A stretch of DNA of 64,000 nt from Chromatiales bacterium. Lineage in GTDB: Bacteria > Pseudomonadota > Gammaproteobacteria > UBA6429 > Thiohalophilaceae. The stretch is from assembly GCA_026984045.1 (NCBI GenBank), contig JALSSV010000034.1, positions 1 to 64,000 on the forward strand, given 5' to 3'. The notes under the pieces are model-generated. The model was not told the DNA's origin and made no database searches. It saw only the letters and a list, made by a program, of their open reading frames with translations. The position numbers and the translations under genes were made by a program. Shown piece by piece: positions 22,997 through 30,935 of this stretch. Position 1 is the first letter of the stretch, and each line of letters opens with the position of its first letter.

Positions 22997-25012
22997 ATGT
23001 CCTCGTCCCTCAATTCCCGCCAGCGCGCCGCGGTGCGCCATCTCGACGGCCCCTGCCTGGTGCTGGCTGGCGCCGGCTCGGGCAAGACCCGGGTGATCAC
23101 CCACAAGATCGCCTGGCTGATCGACGAATGCGGCATCGAGGCCCAGCACATCGCCGCTGTGACCTTCACCAACAAGGCCGCGCGGGAGATGAAGAGCCGG
23201 GTGGCAGCGCTGGTACCGAAGGCAAAGGCCCGCGGCCTGCGGGTGTCCACCTTCCACACCCTGGGCCTCGACATCCTCCGCCAGGAACTCAAGACCCTGG
23301 GCTACAAGCCGGGCTTCTCCATCTACGACAACAGCGACAGCACCGCCCTGCTGCGCGAACTGATGGTCAAGGCTTTCGGCGATCACGGCAACCAGGCCGA
23401 AACCATGCTCTGGCGGATCTCCGGCTGGAAGAACGCCTTCGTCCTGCCGGAACAGGCCCTGGCCGAGGCCGAGGGCGATGCCACCCTGGTGGCCGCCGCG
23501 CGCCTCTACGAGGCCTACAACCACCACCTGAAAACCTACAACGCGGTGGACTTCGACGATCTGATCATGCTCCCGGTGCTGCTGTTTCGCGAGCACCCTG
23601 ACCTTCTCGAGAAATGGCAGAACCGCATCCGCTACCTGCTGGTGGACGAATACCAGGACACCAACGCCACCCAGTACGAACTGGTCCGCCAGCTGGTGGG
23701 GGTGCGCAGCAACCTCACGGTGGTGGGTGACGACGATCAGTCCATCTACGCCTGGCGCGGCGCCCGGCCCGAGAACCTGGCCCTGCTGCAGGAAGACTTT
23801 CCCGATCTCACCGTGATCAAGCTCGAGCAGAACTACCGCTCCAGCGGCCGCATCCTGCGCGCCGCCAACACCCTGATCGCCAACAATCCCCACGTGTTCG
23901 AAAAGAAACTGTGGAGCGAACTGGGCTACGGCGATCCCATCCGCGTGCTGCGCTGCCGCAACGACGAACACGAAGCCGAGCAGATCGTCTCCGAGATCAT
24001 TCACCACCGCTTCACCCACCGCAGCCGCTACAGCGACTACGCCATCCTCTACCGGGGCAACCACCAGTCACGGCTGTTCGAGCGGCTGCTGCGGGAACAC
24101 GACATCCCCTACTACCTCAGCGGCGGCACCTCCTTCTTCGCCTATACCGAAGTCAAGGACATCATGGCCTACCTGCGCCTGCTGGCCAATCCCGACGACG
24201 ACAACGCCTTTCTGCGCATCGTCAACACCCCGCGCCGTGAGCTGGGGCCCGCCACCATGGAAAAACTGGCCGCCTACGCCGCCGAGCGGGGCCACAGCCT
24301 GTTCATCGCCAGCCTGGAACTGGGCCTGGCCGAACGGCTCGGCCCGCGGCCCCGCGAAGCCCTGCAACGCTTCTGCGACTGGATCCTCGACCTGCGCCAT
24401 GCCATGGACAACGGCGAGACGGTGAGCGTGGCCAGGCGGGTGGTGAACGACACCGGCTACGAGACCTGGCTGCTCGACAACAGCCGCGACGAAGCCCAGG
24501 CCAGCCGGCGCATGGACAACGTCAACGAACTCCTCGCCTGGCTGCAACGCATGGCCGAAAACGATCCGGAAGCGGACCTGCCCACCCTGGTGGCCAAGCT
24601 CACCCTCATCGACACCCTGGAGCGCGAGAACGAGGACGAACGCGGCGACCGGGTACACCTGATGACCCTGCACGCGGCCAAGGGCCTGGAATTCCCCCAC
24701 GTGTTCCTGGTGGGCATGGAAGAGGAACTGCTGCCCCACCGCTCCAGCATCGAAGAAGACAACATCGAAGAGGAACGCCGCCTGGCCTACGTGGGCATCA
24801 CCCGCGCCCGCAAGACCCTCACCCTGAGCTTCGCCACCCAGCGCAAGCGCTACGGCGAAAAGGTGGACTGCCAGCCCAGCCGCTTCATCGAGGAATTGCC
24901 CGCCGAGGATCTGCAATGGGCCGGCGAAGGCGTGGAAACCGACCCCGCCGAAAAACAGCAACGCGGCCTCGCCCACCTGGCCAACCTGCGCGCCATGCTG
25001 GCGGAGTCCTGA
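22997..25012 (+). CDS. rep: ATP-dependent DNA helicase Rep
   Basis: 3'-5' superfamily 1A helicase that clears proteins ahead of replication forks. 671 aa (E. coli Rep has 673). Motifs: Q motif LNSRQRAAV, Walker A AGAGSGKT (24-31), VTFTNKAAREMKSRV, STFHTLG, motif II LLVDEYQDTN, motif III VGDDDQSIYAWRGA, LEQNYRSSGRIL, and motif VI VGITRARKTLTLSFA. The characteristic Rep stretch CLVLAGAGSGKTRVIT with AAVTFTNKAAREM distinguishes it from UvrD. An in-frame ATG at 22982 would add five residues. Confidence 0.95.
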   Translation: MSSSLNSRQRAAVRHLDGPCLVLAGAGSGKTRVITHKIAWLIDECGIEAQHIAAVTFTNKAAREMKSRVAALVPKAKARGLRVSTFHTLGLDILRQELKTLGYKPGFSIYDNSDSTALLRELMVKAFGDHGNQAETMLWRISGWKNAFVLPEQALAEAEGDATLVAAARLYEAYNHHLKTYNAVDFDDLIMLPVLLFREHPDLLEKWQNRIRYLLVDEYQDTNATQYELVRQLVGVRSNLTVVGDDDQSIYAWRGARPENLALLQEDFPDLTVIKLEQNYRSSGRILRAANTLIANNPHVFEKKLWSELGYGDPIRVLRCRNDEHEAEQIVSEIIHHRFTHRSRYSDYAILYRGNHQSRLFERLLREHDIPYYLSGGTSFFAYTEVKDIMAYLRLLANPDDDNAFLRIVNTPRRELGPATMEKLAAYAAERGHSLFIASLELGLAERLGPRPREALQRFCDWILDLRHAMDNGETVSVARRVVNDTGYETWLLDNSRDEAQASRRMDNVNELLAWLQRMAENDPEADLPTLVAKLTLIDTLERENEDERGDRVHLMTLHAAKGLEFPHVFLVGMEEELLPHRSSIEEDNIEEERRLAYVGITRARKTLTLSFATQRKRYGEKVDCQPSRFIEELPAEDLQWAGEGVETDPAEKQQRGLAHLANLRAMLAES

Positions 25013-25374
25013 GCCGGGCGGGTGTTTCAACGCAAAGGCGCGAAGGCGCAAAGAACGCAAAGATGATTTTTGAGCCGCAGAGGTTACAGACTCGGGTGTA
25101 GAAGCGGCGCCTCGCCGCGATGATGCGGTAGCTGGGGACGGGTAGCAGGTGGCTGGGAAAAGCATCGACGCATTTCCCAGCTACATGGCCTCAGCTACCA
25201 GCTACCCATTAAGTCGCGGCGAGGCGCCGCTCCTACAACCAAGATAAACCTCTTTGCGTTCTTTGCGCCTTCGCGCCTTTGCGTTGGATTTTCAGGCCAG
25301 GGCAGTGCGATACTCGACCCTATCGCACCCTGCGCCTGCTTGTCCCTTTCCCCTTGTCCCTTTACTCTACCCTC
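25013..25374. other. Intergenic region rep / HD gene, filled by repeats
   Basis: 362 bases with no gene; 25031-25283 is one nested inverted-repeat structure. The remaining 90 bases contain CTTGTCCCTTTCCCCTTGTC, a pyrimidine-rich filler similar to stretches at 11474-11500 and 27957-27985. Confidence 0.7.
25031..25283. repeat. Nested inverted-repeat element, copy 2, with 32-base outer arms
   Basis: Outermost arms 25031-25062 and 25252-25283 are a perfect 32-base inverted repeat of CGCAAAGGCGCGAAGGCGCA followed by AAGAACGCAAAG. Inside are the GTAGAAGCGGCGCCTCGCCG arms (25098-25120 and 25214-25236, one mismatch) and an inner GGCTGGGAAA / TTTCCCAGC hairpin with GTAGC/GCTAC repeats. Total span 253 bases. 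Confidence 0.9.
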
Positions 25375-26736
25375 ATGGATCTCGTCGCCCGTGCCCGCGA
25401 ATACGCCATCGGCGCCCACAAGCGGATCGATCATCGCCGCAAGTACAGCGGCCAGCCCTATGTGGTGCACCTGGCGGCGGTGGCGAAGCTGGTGGCCACC
25501 GTCACCGACGATCCGGCCACCCTGGCGGCGGCCTGGCTGCACGACACGGTGGAGGACACCCCGGCCACCTTCCATGACATCGAACAGGCCTTCGGGCCCG
25601 AAGTGGCCAAGCTGGTGGAGCAGCTCACCGACGTGAGCCGACCCGGCGACGGCAACCGCGCCGCGCGCAAGGCCCTGGATCGGGAACACCTGGCCCAGGC
25701 CGAACCGCGTGCCCAGACCGTCAAGCTGGCCGATCTGATCGAGAATGCCCGCGACATCTGCCGCCACGATCCCCGTTTCGCCCGTGTCTTCCTCGACGAG
25801 ATGGCGGCCCTGCTCGAGGTGCTCGAGCTTGGCGATCCCCGCCTCAGGCAACAGGCCCGCAAGGTGCTCGCAGAGTGCCGGCAGCGCCTGGCCCGGGAAC
25901 ACCCTCAGCCGCCCCCGCCGCCTCCGCCGCCCCGCCAGCCCGAACGCCACGATCACCTCCTGCGCCTGTTCACCGAGGCCTTCACCGCCCAGGACATCGC
26001 CGAGCCGGTGCGCTCCTTCGACGCCGGGCACAACTGCGCCGATCTGCGGCGGGTCATGGACACCCACGGCCTGCCCCTCGTCTGCCTGCGCGAGGCCGGC
26101 ACCATCACCGGTTACCTGCGGCGCAGCGAGCTGGACGATCGACAGGGCCCGCCACCGTTGCGCCACTTCCGCGCCGGCCAGCGCCTGCCCGCCGAGGCCA
26201 GCCTCAGCGAGCTGATCCACGTGCTCACCATCCACCAGTACGCCTTCATCACCGCCCTGGGCGACGTGATCGGCGTGGTCAGCCGCGAAGAGATGAACAA
26301 GCCGGTGGTGCGCATGTGGCTGTTCGGCATCGTCACCTTCATCGAAATGGAAGTGACGGAGATGATCCGCGAGCGCCATCCCGAGGGTGACTGGACCGAT
26401 CTGCTCTCCGCCGGCCGCCTGGCGAAGGCCCGCGCCCTGCACGACGAACGGCAACGGCGCGGCCACGACTGCGATCTGCTCGACTGCCTGCAGTTCGCCG
26501 ACAAGGGCCAGGTGCTGCTCGCCGATCCCGACACACTGCGTTACCTGGGATTCGCCACCCGCGGCGAGGCCCGCCAGGTGCTCAAGGAGCTCGAATCCCT
26601 GCGCAACCACCTGGCCCACGCCCAGGACATCGTCAGCCACGACTGGGCCCCCATCGTGCGCCTCACCCGCCGCCTGGAAGAATCCCTCTCGCTGCGCCGC
26701 AGCGCCTTTCCGGCGGGCCGCGATTCGGCCGAGTGA
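25375..26736 (+). CDS. HD (RSH/MESH1-type) hydrolase fused to CBS-like pair and HEPN-like domain
   Basis: 453 aa. Residues 1-175 are a RelA/SpoT-type HD domain: H32 (YVVHLAAV), HDTVEDT at 56-62 (the HDxxED signature of (p)ppGpp hydrolases) and D120 (VKLADLIENARDI). The metal-binding set is complete, while no synthetase domain is present. Residues 177-190 are a polyproline linker (PQPPPPPPPP). Residues 196-310 look like two CBS-type modules (AQDIAEPVRSFDAG; ASLSELIHVLTIHQYAFITA; GDVIGVVSREEM). Residues 318-425 are helical and end in RNHLAH (R410-x4-H415), the Rx4-6H motif of HEPN ribonucleases. It may couple alarmone hydrolysis to nucleotide sensing and RNA cleavage; this is inference. Confidence 0.8.
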   Translation: MDLVARAREYAIGAHKRIDHRRKYSGQPYVVHLAAVAKLVATVTDDPATLAAAWLHDTVEDTPATFHDIEQAFGPEVAKLVEQLTDVSRPGDGNRAARKALDREHLAQAEPRAQTVKLADLIENARDICRHDPRFARVFLDEMAALLEVLELGDPRLRQQARKVLAECRQRLAREHPQPPPPPPPPRQPERHDHLLRLFTEAFTAQDIAEPVRSFDAGHNCADLRRVMDTHGLPLVCLREAGTITGYLRRSELDDRQGPPPLRHFRAGQRLPAEASLSELIHVLTIHQYAFITALGDVIGVVSREEMNKPVVRMWLFGIVTFIEMEVTEMIRERHPEGDWTDLLSAGRLAKARALHDERQRRGHDCDLLDCLQFADKGQVLLADPDTLRYLGFATRGEARQVLKELESLRNHLAHAQDIVSHDWAPIVRLTRRLEESLSLRRSAFPAGRDSAE

Positions 26737-26748
26737 AAAAACGGCGCG

Positions 26749-26828
26749 CATCGCGGCTTGCGCCGCTCCTGCCATGCCTGCTTTGGCAGGCGGTTGAAAT
26801 GGCTGCAGGAGCGGCGCAAGCCGCGATG
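26749..26828. repeat. Inverted-repeat element, copy 3
   Basis: Arms 26749-26772 and 26805-26828 are a perfect 24-base inverted repeat with core GCGGCTTGCGCCGCTCCTGC; inside, GCCTGC-TTTG-GCAGGC forms a second hairpin. It could also act as a transcription barrier between the HD gene and the phosphoribosyltransferase gene. Confidence 0.88.
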
Positions 26829-26887
26829 AAAAGTTCGGATCCCCAGCCACGGTTGATCAAGCCCGCCCCGGCCTCCACATCGATCCC

Positions 26888-27595
26888 GTGAACACCCTCC
26901 CCGACAACGTGATCGAGGCACCGGCGCTGCGCGATCGCATCCACGTCTTCCGCGATCGCACCGACGCCGGCGAACGGCTGGCGAGGATGCTCTCGCCCTA
27001 CCGGGAGACGGATGCCCTGATCCTGGCCATCCCCGCCGGCGGCGTGCCGGTGGCGGCGCCCATCGCCCGCGCCCTCAACCTGCCGCTGGACGTGCTGGTG
27101 GCCAGCAAGGTGCTGCTGCCCTGGACCACCGAGGCCGGTTACGGCGCCGTGGCCTTCGACGGCAGCGTATGGATCAACCCCGACTACGTGGCCCACTACG
27201 GCCTGGACGAAGCCACCGTAAAGGCCGGGGTGGCCGCGGCCCAACAAAAGGTGGCGCGCCGCGAACGGCGCTTTCGTGGCGACCGGCCCTTTCCCGATCT
27301 GGCCGGCCGCACCGTGATCCTGGTGGACGACGGCCTGGCCGCCGGCTCCACCCTGCGCGCCGCCCTGGCGGCCCTGAAGAAACGCCAGCCCGCCGCCATC
27401 GTCATCGCCGTGCCCACCGGCCACCTCGAATCGGTCCGCCAACTGGCCCGGGAGGTGGACACACTCGTCTGCCCCAACATCCGCGGCGGCTTCAGCTACG
27501 CCGTGGCCGATGCCTACCGGCACTGGCATGACGAGAGCGAGGAGGAGGTGGAAGCGATCCTGCGAGCGCTGGCCAGCGAAGCGGCAGGAGATTGA
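26888..27595 (+). CDS. Phosphoribosyltransferase-domain protein
   Basis: 235 aa type I phosphoribosyltransferase fold. The PRPP loop VILVDDGLAAGST is at residues 143-155, and the N-terminal loop AIPAGGVPVAAPIARALNLP fits the family of stand-alone PRTases of unknown base specificity. GTG start. It lies 151 bases after the HD-CBS-HEPN gene, from which it is separated by an inverted repeat, so co-transcription is uncertain. The nearby association of an alarmone-type hydrolase and a PRPP-using enzyme hints at nucleotide metabolism. Confidence 0.85.
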   Translation: MNTLPDNVIEAPALRDRIHVFRDRTDAGERLARMLSPYRETDALILAIPAGGVPVAAPIARALNLPLDVLVASKVLLPWTTEAGYGAVAFDGSVWINPDYVAHYGLDEATVKAGVAAAQQKVARRERRFRGDRPFPDLAGRTVILVDDGLAAGSTLRAALAALKKRQPAAIVIAVPTGHLESVRQLAREVDTLVCPNIRGGFSYAVADAYRHWHDESEEEVEAILRALASEAAGD

Positions 27596-27624
27596 GGGCC
27601 GCGCCGGCATCCGACGTAACCACT

Positions 27625-27744
27625 GTAGGCGCGGCGCCCTCGCCGCGACCGAACGGTAGCGGGTAGCTGGAGAATCCTTGCTTTCCCAGCAACCCGCTAC
27701 TCGCCACCAGCTACCGAATCATCGCGGCGAGGGCGCCGCTCCTA
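27625..27744. repeat. Nested inverted-repeat element, copy 4
   Basis: Arms 27625-27648 and 27722-27744, with two mismatches. The inner hairpin GTAGCGGGTAGCT...CAGCAACCCGCTAC keeps the loop ATCCTTGC of copy 1. Relative to copy 1, one stem C-G pair has become T-A. Confidence 0.88.
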
Positions 27745-27768
27745 TGGGTGTATTCCCTGATTGCCGTT

Positions 27769-27940
27769 ATCGCGGCTTGCGCCGCTCCTACACGGGGTTG
27801 CCGTTAGCGGTCCCAATCAACGATCGTGCCTTGCGATCTTCGCGCCTCTGGGTCTTTGCGTTGGTTTTTTTCAGATTGATTCACGGCGCGGGCGCCGCTC
27901 CTGCCTGGGCACGTCCAGTAGGAGCGGCGCAAGCCGCGAT
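27769..27940. repeat. Inverted-repeat element, copy 5
   Basis: ATCGCGGCTTGCGCCGCTCC (27769-27791 arm) is perfectly inverted at 27918-27940 over 23 bases. The core variant matches copy 3 rather than copies 1, 2 and 4. Confidence 0.88.
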
Positions 27941-27985
27941 TGTACGAGAGCCACGGCCTCGCTCCTCGTCCCGCGTCCCTCGCCA

Positions 27986-28903
27986 CTAACTGGGCAGGAA
28001 GTCGATGGGATAGCGGACCGTGACGGTCTCCACGTTACGTTTCTTGAAGCGGAACAGTTTCACCCGTGCCACCAGCTTGCGCTCCAGATCCGGATCATTG
28101 AGTTCGCTGGAGAGGATGCGGACCTTGGTGACCCGGCCGCTGGGGGCGATGGTCAGCTCCAGCACCACCTTGCCCTGGAGGGTGGGATCCTTGCGCAGGG
28201 CCCGCTGGTAGAGGTTGTTGATGGCGCCCTTGTACTTCTGAAAGACCAGCTCGATCTCGTTCTGGTTGCGCACGGGGCCACGGCTACCCTTGCCGCGGGT
28301 CACCTTGCCCCCGCCGCGTCCCTGAGGAAGGTTGCTCTTGACCGCGGTGGTCTTACGGCTGGCCAGCTCCGAACCACCGGTGGCGCGGCTCAGCGCGCGA
28401 GTGTTGATGCCGCCGCTGCCGCGGGCAGCCGTCCTGGCCGAGATGACCCTGCTCTGGCTGACGAGGGGTGTCTTGCCGGTGTTCTTCTGCAGGTTGTTGT
28501 CGGCCAGGGTGCTCATGTCGAAACTCTCGCGCAGATCGGCCAGCTCATCGCTCAGGGCCACCAGGCCGGTGCGCTCGGCCTTCTTGCGTGCCGCCTCGGC
28601 CTTCGGTTTGGGCTTCTTTGCCACCTTCTTCTTCGGCTTGGGCTTCTCGGCGGCCTTTTTCTTCTTGACCTTCGGCTTCGGCGGCGGAGGCGGCGGCGCC
28701 TTCTTCTCCAGGATCAGCCTGGCCAGGCGCGGGGCCACTTCCTGCAGGGACTTCTGCTCGGGCTGGGGAACCGGCAACAGACCGATGACGATCCCGAGCA
28801 GACCGAACACGATGATCGAGATGGTGACGATGCGCTTGAAGCGCCGGTCGTTCTCGCTCTCGACCCAGGGCAGGAAGGGTTCGTTGTAATAGATTTCGCT
28901 CAT
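27986..28903 (-). CDS. AgmX/PglI-type TonB-like energy transducer
   Basis: 305 aa. Residues 1-24 cytoplasmic, one membrane helix at 25-44 (VTISIIVFGLLGIVIGLL), then a Pro/Lys-rich periplasmic spacer (APPPPPPKPKVKKKKAAEKP), and a C-terminal domain from about 215 (NEIELVFQKYKGAINNLYQR, GKVVLELTIAPSGRVTKV) that is the AgmX/PglI C-terminal TonB-like fold. It would transmit motor force from ExbB-ExbD across the periplasm. Its ATG overlaps the preceding exbD stop (ATGA). Last gene of the envelope operon. Confidence 0.85.
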   Translation of the reverse strand: MSEIYYNEPFLPWVESENDRRFKRIVTISIIVFGLLGIVIGLLPVPQPEQKSLQEVAPRLARLILEKKAPPPPPPKPKVKKKKAAEKPKPKKKVAKKPKPKAEAARKKAERTGLVALSDELADLRESFDMSTLADNNLQKNTGKTPLVSQSRVISARTAARGSGGINTRALSRATGGSELASRKTTAVKSNLPQGRGGGKVTRGKGSRGPVRNQNEIELVFQKYKGAINNLYQRALRKDPTLQGKVVLELTIAPSGRVTKVRILSSELNDPDLERKLVARVKLFRFKKRNVETVTVRYPIDFLPS

Positions 28904-29418
28904 CCCGCCGTACCCTCCGGCGACTTGCGGGTGACCGCCAGCGAGATGTTGGTGAGATCCGCCGCGGCACAGGTGACCATCACCTTCTTCAGCAGGGCAT
29001 AGGCGATCTGCCTGTCGCCCATGATGGTCACCCCCTGCTTCTTCGGATCGAAGCGGCCGCGGCTCTGGCGTTTCTTCTGCGCCACTTCACGCCTGAGTTC
29101 CACCAGCAGGCGACGGATCACCGGATTGCGATCCCGCTGCACGTCGGCCACCCGGGCCACCGGCCGCCCCTGCAACAGCAGCGACGCCTGGTTGACCATG
29201 ATCACCAGGTTTTCCTTGGGGGCCTTCTGGGCCGTGGATTCGGGCAGCACCAGGCGTTTGGGGGTGGGCAGCACTTCGGTGTTGGCCGCGCTGACCAGCA
29301 GGAAGAACACCAGGATGGTGAAGATGTCCATCAGCGACACCATGTTCAGCGAGGCGTTGCGATCCTCGCGCCGCTTGTGGTGCCGTTCCATCCGGCGAAT
29401 GCGTCGTGATTCTTTCAT
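28900..29418 (-). CDS. ExbD/TolR-type motor protein, copy 2
   Basis: 172 aa: basic cytoplasmic N-terminus, one helix LNMVSLMDIFTILVFFLLVS containing the proton-path aspartate (MD), and a periplasmic domain (ENLVIMVNQASLLLQGRPVA). It partners the ExbB-like channel. It is longer than typical ExbD because of a KKRQSRGRFDPKK insertion. It is 18 bases after the other exbD. Confidence 0.88.
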   Translation of the reverse strand: MKESRRIRRMERHHKRREDRNASLNMVSLMDIFTILVFFLLVSAANTEVLPTPKRLVLPESTAQKAPKENLVIMVNQASLLLQGRPVARVADVQRDRNPVIRRLLVELRREVAQKKRQSRGRFDPKKQGVTIMGDRQIAYALLKKVMVTCAAADLTNISLAVTRKSPEGTAG

Positions 29419-29436
29419 CGTCGTCTGTGATTCCGT

Positions 29437-29940
29437 CTAGCGCCGCCGCGGCGCGTCGCCGATGGCGATGTCCGGGAACAGTTCGGCCGGCACCAGTTCG
29501 CCGTCCATCATCACCGGATACATGCGCACCGCATCCATCACCTGCACCAGGGTATCGTAGGGGGTGTCCTTCTCGGCCAGGATGGTGGCATTGGTCTTGT
29601 CGGGGAAGCGGGACTTGACCAGTTTCAGGGTTTCGGTGAGCCGGGCGTAATCCGGGCCCTTCGGGGTGTTGGGGATGCGCTTGATCAGGCCGCCCTTGTT
29701 GTCGGAAAGGATCAGGGCATCCTTGCGGATCGTCACCCGCAGCTCGAAGCTCGGCTTGTTCGGCGTATTCTTCGCCTCGTCCAGCCCCGGCAGGTTCAGC
29801 TCCAGGATGGACATGTGCGTGAACACGGCCGTCATCAGCAGAAACGGCACCAGCACCACCATCAGGTTCATGAAGGCGGTGATGTTCAGCTCGACGGCCG
29901 GATGCCGCTTGCGTGTGCGCAGACGCCGTTTGCCTGCCAT
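29437..29940 (-). CDS. ExbD/TolR-type motor protein, copy 1
   Basis: 167 aa. Helix ELNITAFMNLMVVLVPFLLM lies after a basic N-terminus; the usual helix aspartate is replaced by asparagine (FMNLM), so this copy may be structural while the second copy carries protonation. Two different ExbD-type subunits per ExbB, as in Agl (AglQ/AglS), are typical of specialised motors. One base after the exbB stop. Confidence 0.88.
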   Translation of the reverse strand: MAGKRRLRTRKRHPAVELNITAFMNLMVVLVPFLLMTAVFTHMSILELNLPGLDEAKNTPNKPSFELRVTIRKDALILSDNKGGLIKRIPNTPKGPDYARLTETLKLVKSRFPDKTNATILAEKDTPYDTLVQVMDAVRMYPVMMDGELVPAELFPDIAIGDAPRRR

Positions 29941-29941
29941 G

Positions 29942-30583
29942 TCACTGACCGCTGATGTTCTTGCGCTGCATGATCAGGTTGGCGAACTTCACCGTGGCCA
30001 TCTCCAGGCTGTCGACGATTTCGGTGGTCTTGGTCTGCAGCACGGTGTAAATGAAGATCAGCGGAATCGCCACGATCAGGCCGAAGGCGGTGGTATTCAT
30101 GGCCACCGAAATGGAGGTGGAGAGGATCTCCGCCTTCATGGACGGATCCACCTGCGAGACGGCGGTGAAGGCCTTGATCAGGCCGATGATGGTGCCGAGC
30201 AGCCCCAGCAGGGTAGCGATGTTGGCGAACATGGCCAGGTAATGGGTGCGCTTCTCCAGCCGCGGGATGGTCTCCATCATGGACTCTTCCATGGCCATCT
30301 CCACCTCGTCGCGGGAGGTGGCGCTCTTCATGCGCGCCAGGCCCTGGTTCAGCATGTGGCTGACGGCGGTCTTCGACTTGGAGGCTTCCGTGTAGGCGCG
30401 CTGGAAATCGCCCTTTTGCAGGATCGGCATCAGCCTGGCGAGCATCCGGCGGTTGTTGCGGCGGGAGACCGACAGGTACAGCCAGCGCTCGATGGCGATG
30501 GCCACGCCGATGGCCAGTACCAGCAGGATGGGATACATGAACGGCCCACCCTTCTGGAAGAAGTCGATGACGGTTGTGAACAT
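29942..30583 (-). CDS. MotA/TolQ/ExbB-type proton channel protein
   Basis: 213 aa with three helices (FMYPILLVLAIGVAIAIERW; LAMFANIATLLGLLGTIIGL; IAIPLIFIYTVLQTKT), the MotA/TolQ/ExbB topology. TLLGLLGTIIGLIKAF and MNTTAFGLIVAIP are the family signatures. It forms the pentameric stator with the two ExbD subunits. Good ribosome-binding site AGGAG, 10 bases upstream. A 352-base gap upstream may hold its own promoter. Confidence 0.92.
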   Translation of the reverse strand: MFTTVIDFFQKGGPFMYPILLVLAIGVAIAIERWLYLSVSRRNNRRMLARLMPILQKGDFQRAYTEASKSKTAVSHMLNQGLARMKSATSRDEVEMAMEESMMETIPRLEKRTHYLAMFANIATLLGLLGTIIGLIKAFTAVSQVDPSMKAEILSTSISVAMNTTAFGLIVAIPLIFIYTVLQTKTTEIVDSLEMATVKFANLIMQRKNISGQ

Positions 30584-30935
30584 GGTGCTTTTCTCCTGGG
30601 ATGCTACGAATTCATGGCAAGGCGGTCACGCTGGCCGGGGTGGCCGCTGCAGGGGGGATCACAGCATGAGGTGAACCTGCCGACGGCGGCGAGCTCACCC
30701 GCGGGTGAGCCGCCCGGCCCGGTATCTGCGACCAAAAAGCCGTTCCGAAACTCCAGACCCGCTCGGCTGTTTGGTCCGGCATCCGGACCGCCCCTGGGCT
30801 CTCCACTTGTACATGACCGGTTCTGGCATGCGGAACGGCTATTCGAGACAGATGATAGTAACGGTCGTTGCCCGGAATAATTAACACATTTTTCCTGCCG
30901 CAGCGGGTCCGGCCCGCAAAAGTGCCAACCCGTTC
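30584..30935. other. 352-base gap upstream of exbB with two palindromes
   Basis: No gene. It contains an 18-base perfect palindrome GCTCACCCGCGGGTGAGC (30693-30710) and a hairpin GGTCCGG-CAT-CCGGACC (30773-30789), plus CCGTTCCG/CGGAACGG arms about 90 bases apart. I see no reliable promoter hexamers or terminator. Confidence 0.6.

Larger units (their letters stand above)
27596..27985. other. 390-base intergenic region composed of repeat elements
   Basis: No gene. It holds copies 4 and 5 of the inverted-repeat family back to back, one extra half-copy (GGCGCGGGCGCCGCTCCTGC, about 27884) and a degenerate CTTCGCGCCTCTGGGTCTTT stretch (about 27839) related to the 32-base arms of copy 2. Confidence 0.75.

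Noticed and set aside
25551-25577. Synthetase domain of RelA/SpoT in the HD protein
   Set aside because: Only the hydrolase-type HD signature is present; no synthetase motif appears in the remaining 300 residues.
21105-27940. Possible CRISPR array
   Set aside because: The repeats are inverted, long, differently spaced and lack uniform spacers and cas genes.
30903-30917. GCGGG/CCCGC hairpin as terminator after the small exported gene
   Set aside because: Adenines rather than thymines follow in the required direction, so it does not have intrinsic terminator form.
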